Source of the DNA: Lepidostoma basale
Taxonomy: Eukaryota; Arthropoda; Insecta; Trichoptera; Lepidostomatidae
Direction: 5' to 3'
Assembly (NCBI GenBank): GCA_022606425.2
Contig: JAHDVF020000890.1
Location: 1,082,501-1,146,500, forward strand
DNA: 64,000 bases
Made by a program: the position numbers and the translations under genes. The notes below the pieces were generated by a model that worked only from the letters and a program-made list of their open reading frames with translations, was not told where the DNA came from and searched no databases. This document shows, piece after piece, positions 61,085 through 64,000 of this stretch (within the stretch, counting starts at the first letter, position 1; every line of letters begins with the position of its first letter).

Positions 61085-61690
61085 TGATATTATTATTATT
61101 ATTCTTATTATTATTATTTTGTTGAAAAAATTCCTTACATCATTACAGCGCGAGCCAAATCGGTGTAAAGAGTGAATAAAAAGATATTCAAAAGAAACAC
61201 ACATATAACCTTATGAATAGGAAAAGCCAGTTATTTGCTTGCTGCCTTTATCGTAAGGGTATTTACGAACTCGCTATAATTGCATCCAAAGAGGTATATC
61301 TCTTTTGCAACCTCATTTAAGGGACGAATCGCTTTCAATACAGGAGAATTTCGAAGGGCCTCTGTGCGGCAATATGGGGCATAACATAATATATGCCCCC
61401 TTGCTCTGTTATAACTATGGGGAACGTACAGATTTAGCTCTCTCAGTATTCCTGGATTGAAAATACCTACGGATAACATTAAAAAAAATGCTTTCCCAGA
61501 AAGATCATTCGACGAGCTTCAAGAGTGTTGAAACCCAACACTCCTGAGAGAAACAGTGAGGGGTACACAAAAGGATAACAGTTATACTCCCTGAGGTATA
61601 AGTACCTTAAAAATCGTTTCTGGATCCTTTCCAGTTCCAAGATGACTGTTCTTTCTCTGGGGTCCCAAATGATAGACCTAGATAGATATG
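61085..61690 (-). pseudogene. LINE-E2 (Jockey-type) 3' portion
   Basis: Minus strand: SRSIIWDPREKTVILELERI, QKRFLRYLYLREYNCYPFVY, PSLFLSGVLGFNTLEAR, frameshift, VPHSYNRARGHILCYAPYCR, ..SPVLKAIRPLNEVAKEIYLF. The 3' untranslated end (61,085-61,230) carries TTTACACCGATTTGGCTCGC on minus and an (ATT)n tail, shared with SINE-A. No palm domain. Confidence 0.78.
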
Positions 61691-61694
61691 ACTT

Positions 61695-62165
61695 AAACTA
61701 ATTAGAATAATAAGAAAATACTATTAAAATTACAGTAAAAACACTTTAAGCCCTTAAGCCGTAAGTTATTGGATATTTGATCCGAGTTAAGATATGGAAA
61801 AATAATTATGATTAAGATCCGCCGATAATTTCCTACGAGTTAATGAAGTACCTTAGAAAAGGTATGCATCTTTGAATGCCAAACCCACTGACATTCACAT
61901 AGCTATACGCGGAGATATTCAGTCGCCAGAAATGATTATTCGTGAGATGCTTTCTCATTTACGGTATCGATAGAATGTCCGGGAAACCACCAAGAGCCAC
62001 CCAGCGGGCGATAAAAAAAGCTGTTCCGAGATAAGAGGTCCCCTATGCATAGTTGTGGGGTGTGCGTCGATACACACCGCTAATTAGTCCATAAACATAC
62101 CGATAGGCGATCCGCGCGCGCTGATTACATATTTAGCATTTAGCAGCGCGCTGGTCCGGCGAGAA
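61695..62165. other. Unassigned; complex block
   Basis: 61,870-62,160 is complex and partly GC-rich (GCGATCCGCGCGCGCTGA). Possible conserved non-coding sequence; nothing recognised. Confidence 0.3.
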
Positions 62166-62175
62166 GGGTCTAGAA

Positions 62176-62916
62176 CAGTGATTCTTAACGGGGGCGCCAG
62201 CGTCCGCTTGTGGGCGTTTTAGAAGTCTGGGGGGGCGTTTATAATTTTTTAGAATTTAGGGGGCACTGCAGGAGTTCCAGTGGGCGTTATGTCGAAATAC
62301 AAAAATAAGGTATGCTCAATTGGTGCGCGCACTGCACACATCATCACTGTAAATCATCATGATTCAATCAATGTGATTATGATGCTTTTTGGGTTCGTTT
62401 TCGCCATCAATACCCTCTTTTGTGGAAAGAAGTAAAATTACCCATCATAGCATTTCCTTCGTCGTATTTCGTGGAAAAGAGTTTTAGTGTAGTAATGCAT
62501 ATATAAAAAAAAACACGAAATCGATTGCAAATAAGCCAAAGAGGAGTTTTTTGATTGTATTTAAGTAAATTTGAACCAATATTACGAAATTGGCGCAATC
62601 ACATGAGGCTCAAGGATCTCATTAAAAATTTAATATTTCGTATTTAATCATGTACTTTTTTTATTGAAATAATATTGTTATGTTGTGTGTAATGTTAATA
62701 TGACAAAAAAGCAATAAATACATAATGTTTATAAAAATAATCACGTGTTTCATTTTAATTTCTTCCGTTTTTTTTATTTATAGTAGGAAATCGATTGCAT
62801 AAAATGCACACGTGGAGAAAAGTGTAAATTTTGAATTTCGAATTTTGTGGGGGGGGGGGCGCTGAATTTTACCGTGGCAAAGGGGGCGATTCTTTCAATA
62901 CGGTTAAGGAACACTG
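62176..62916. mobile_element. hAT-type element with 8-bp duplication
   Basis: Ends CAGTGATTCTTAACG / CGGTTAAGGAACACTG, flanked by exact GTCTAGAA (62,168-62,175 and 62,917-62,924). 741 bp. No recognised transposase; 62,280-62,640 may be a remnant (a minus frame of 63 codons, no motif). Same family as 40,383. Confidence 0.9.
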
Positions 62917-62924
62917 GTCTAGAA

Positions 62925-63398
62925 TAAAGCCCACACGTTTGGCCGCCCGTTGAGATTTTCCTTTTCTGCCCGCCCCGTCCGAGACGTTTCGTTAATAAAG
63001 ATTTATTGGCTGCGGACGGGCTGGCGTTTTTGTATCGAAATTGCGCGGGCTAGCGGCGCCATGATGGATGTGTGAAAATTGCGAAAAACGCGGCGACGGG
63101 ATTGCGCTAGCGATGAGTTGTGGCCGGGGCTGGCCGTAGGTGCGTCTGGGATTTATGCCGCACGTATCAATCTGATAATTGTTTGTACAAGAACCATTCT
63201 CGTCTGTCGTCACGCACCATAAACTGTTAATTTATAACTGGGGATTAATGAAATGTTCTTATGAATTATATTCCCTGTTCGCACGCCTTGTCTCGTCGTT
63301 ATGTCGTTTGATACCTCCAGGAGTTAGTGCGGACCTCAATTTATTTATTTCAAACTTAAACTGTTAAATTAAATAACTTTGTTTTATGTATCACAATT
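62925..63398. other. Unassigned; GC-rich block
   Basis: 62,930-63,170 is GC-rich (GGCTGCGGACGGGCTGGCG, CGCGGCGACGGGATTGCG). No convincing frame. Possible regulatory sequence. Confidence 0.3.
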
Positions 63399-63399
63399 G

Positions 63400-64000
63400 T
63401 ATTTTATTTTACGCGACAGCTGTTTCGTCAACCTATGTTGACATCATCAGGTGTTACAATAATATATCAAAAAATGACAAAATTTCGTGATTTTTCGAAT
63501 CTTTGTGTGTATTTGTTCCTATGTCAATTTGAATAATTTATTTGATATAATTTTGAAGTTCTTGCTAAAATTGAATTAGGTACCTAAATATTTTAATTAA
63601 AAGAACAGTTAGTTACATACTATTATATTTATAGGAGAAAATATTAAAGGTGGAAAATATTATATTATAATAAAATAATAATAAAACAGCAATTAGAAGG
63701 AACAATTACACATAGTATAGAGGCAAAAACGATGAAACATAATAAATAGAAAACGATCAACAATAACAGGAAGTAGATTACATTAATAAAAAAGGTGCCA
63801 AAAGTTGAAGGTAGTATTATTATTTTTAGCTAGATTTTATAGGGGAAGAGTTTTTCTAGATACTAATGGGGAATAAGCTGGAATTTGGTTATTTATAACA
63901 TTTAGTTTACATTTTTTTGTCTCAAAAATTTCTAAATTCTATAATTTCTCTAATTTTTAGGGATTATTTGCTTTATGTAATTAAATTGTGTTTTTGGTCT
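63400..64000 (-). pseudogene. Penelope-like element, 3' part
   Basis: Minus strand. Coding end at 63,830-64,000 (NLEIFETKKCKLNVINNQIP, AYSPLV, with stops), then about 370 bp of 3' untranslated sequence, then the hammerhead-like motif at 63,415-63,450, then TTGTGATACATAAAACAAAG. This fixes the order coding-tail-motif and shows the motif is sense-oriented. The rest of the element runs off the window. Confidence 0.7.
63415..63450 (-). ncRNA. Hammerhead-like motif (family c), full consensus, in PLE 3' end
   Basis: CTGATGA, extra T, stem II GTCAAC/GTTGAC with loop ATAG, GAAA, CAGCTG, GTC. Stem I has pairs at three of the first four positions. The only full-consensus copy directly attached to PLE coding sequence. 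Confidence 0.65.

Overview
This is AT-rich eukaryotic nuclear DNA from an animal, most likely an insect and probably a moth or butterfly. The pointers are RTE-type LINEs with GAAGAA tails, LINE/SINE ends containing CAGCAGTGGAC, tRNA-derived SINEs, Penelope-like elements and many hAT, Harbinger, Tigger and Tc1 remnants. There are no operons, ribosome-binding sites, rRNA genes or CRISPR arrays. Family labels used here (LINE-T, RTE-B, RTE-C, LINE-E1/E2, SINE-A/B, MITE-K, repeat U, palindrome families b-j) are local names.

Only one host protein-coding piece is convincing: a 177-bp exon on the minus strand at 33,331-33,507, with clean splice sites, encoding an HMG box. A second, weaker minus-strand exon candidate lies at 12,134-12,281. 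The window therefore looks like intronic and intergenic sequence of one or more minus-strand genes, filled by nested transposons. Almost every other reading frame is a decayed reverse transcriptase, a transposase remnant or chance.

Layout: 0.6-10.3 kb is a pile of LINE fragments with SINEs and three DNA-transposon MITEs, two of them nested in one RTE copy. 10.9-11.8 kb is a Tc1-like remnant. 12.6-13.7 kb holds tandem LINE tails. 13.9-16.9 kb holds Penelope-like element (PLE) remnants, including a GIY-YIG endonuclease fragment. 18-22 kb holds palindromes around a seven-unit 113-bp tandem array (19.08-19.88 kb). 24-31 kb mixes palindromes, SINEs and LINE-T. 32-34 kb carries the HMG exon. 38.4-39.65 kb has the best-preserved reverse transcriptase. 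42-51 kb has more LINEs, a mariner-like remnant and a Tigger-like element. 53.9-64 kb has SINEs, palindromes, two hAT MITEs and a second PLE copy.

The most interesting structure is a dispersed set of about 30 short motifs with hammerhead-ribozyme architecture: CUGANGA-like core, stem II, GAAA, a short self-complementary stem III (CATG, CCGG or CAGCTG), then UC. Many sit head-to-head in palindromes. Two are physically attached to PLE coding remnants (15.2-16.1 and 63.4-64.0 kb), which identifies the palindromes as PLE termini. Six motifs keep every canonical core base; others share a paired change (U3 with A8) or one extra base before stem II. Whether any self-cleaves cannot be decided from sequence alone.

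The elements also reveal partnerships. SINE-A ends in the 3' tail of LINE-E2, and a second SINE-like unit ends in the 3' tail of LINE-T, as expected if these LINEs move them. Several nested insertions have target-site duplications that can be read directly.
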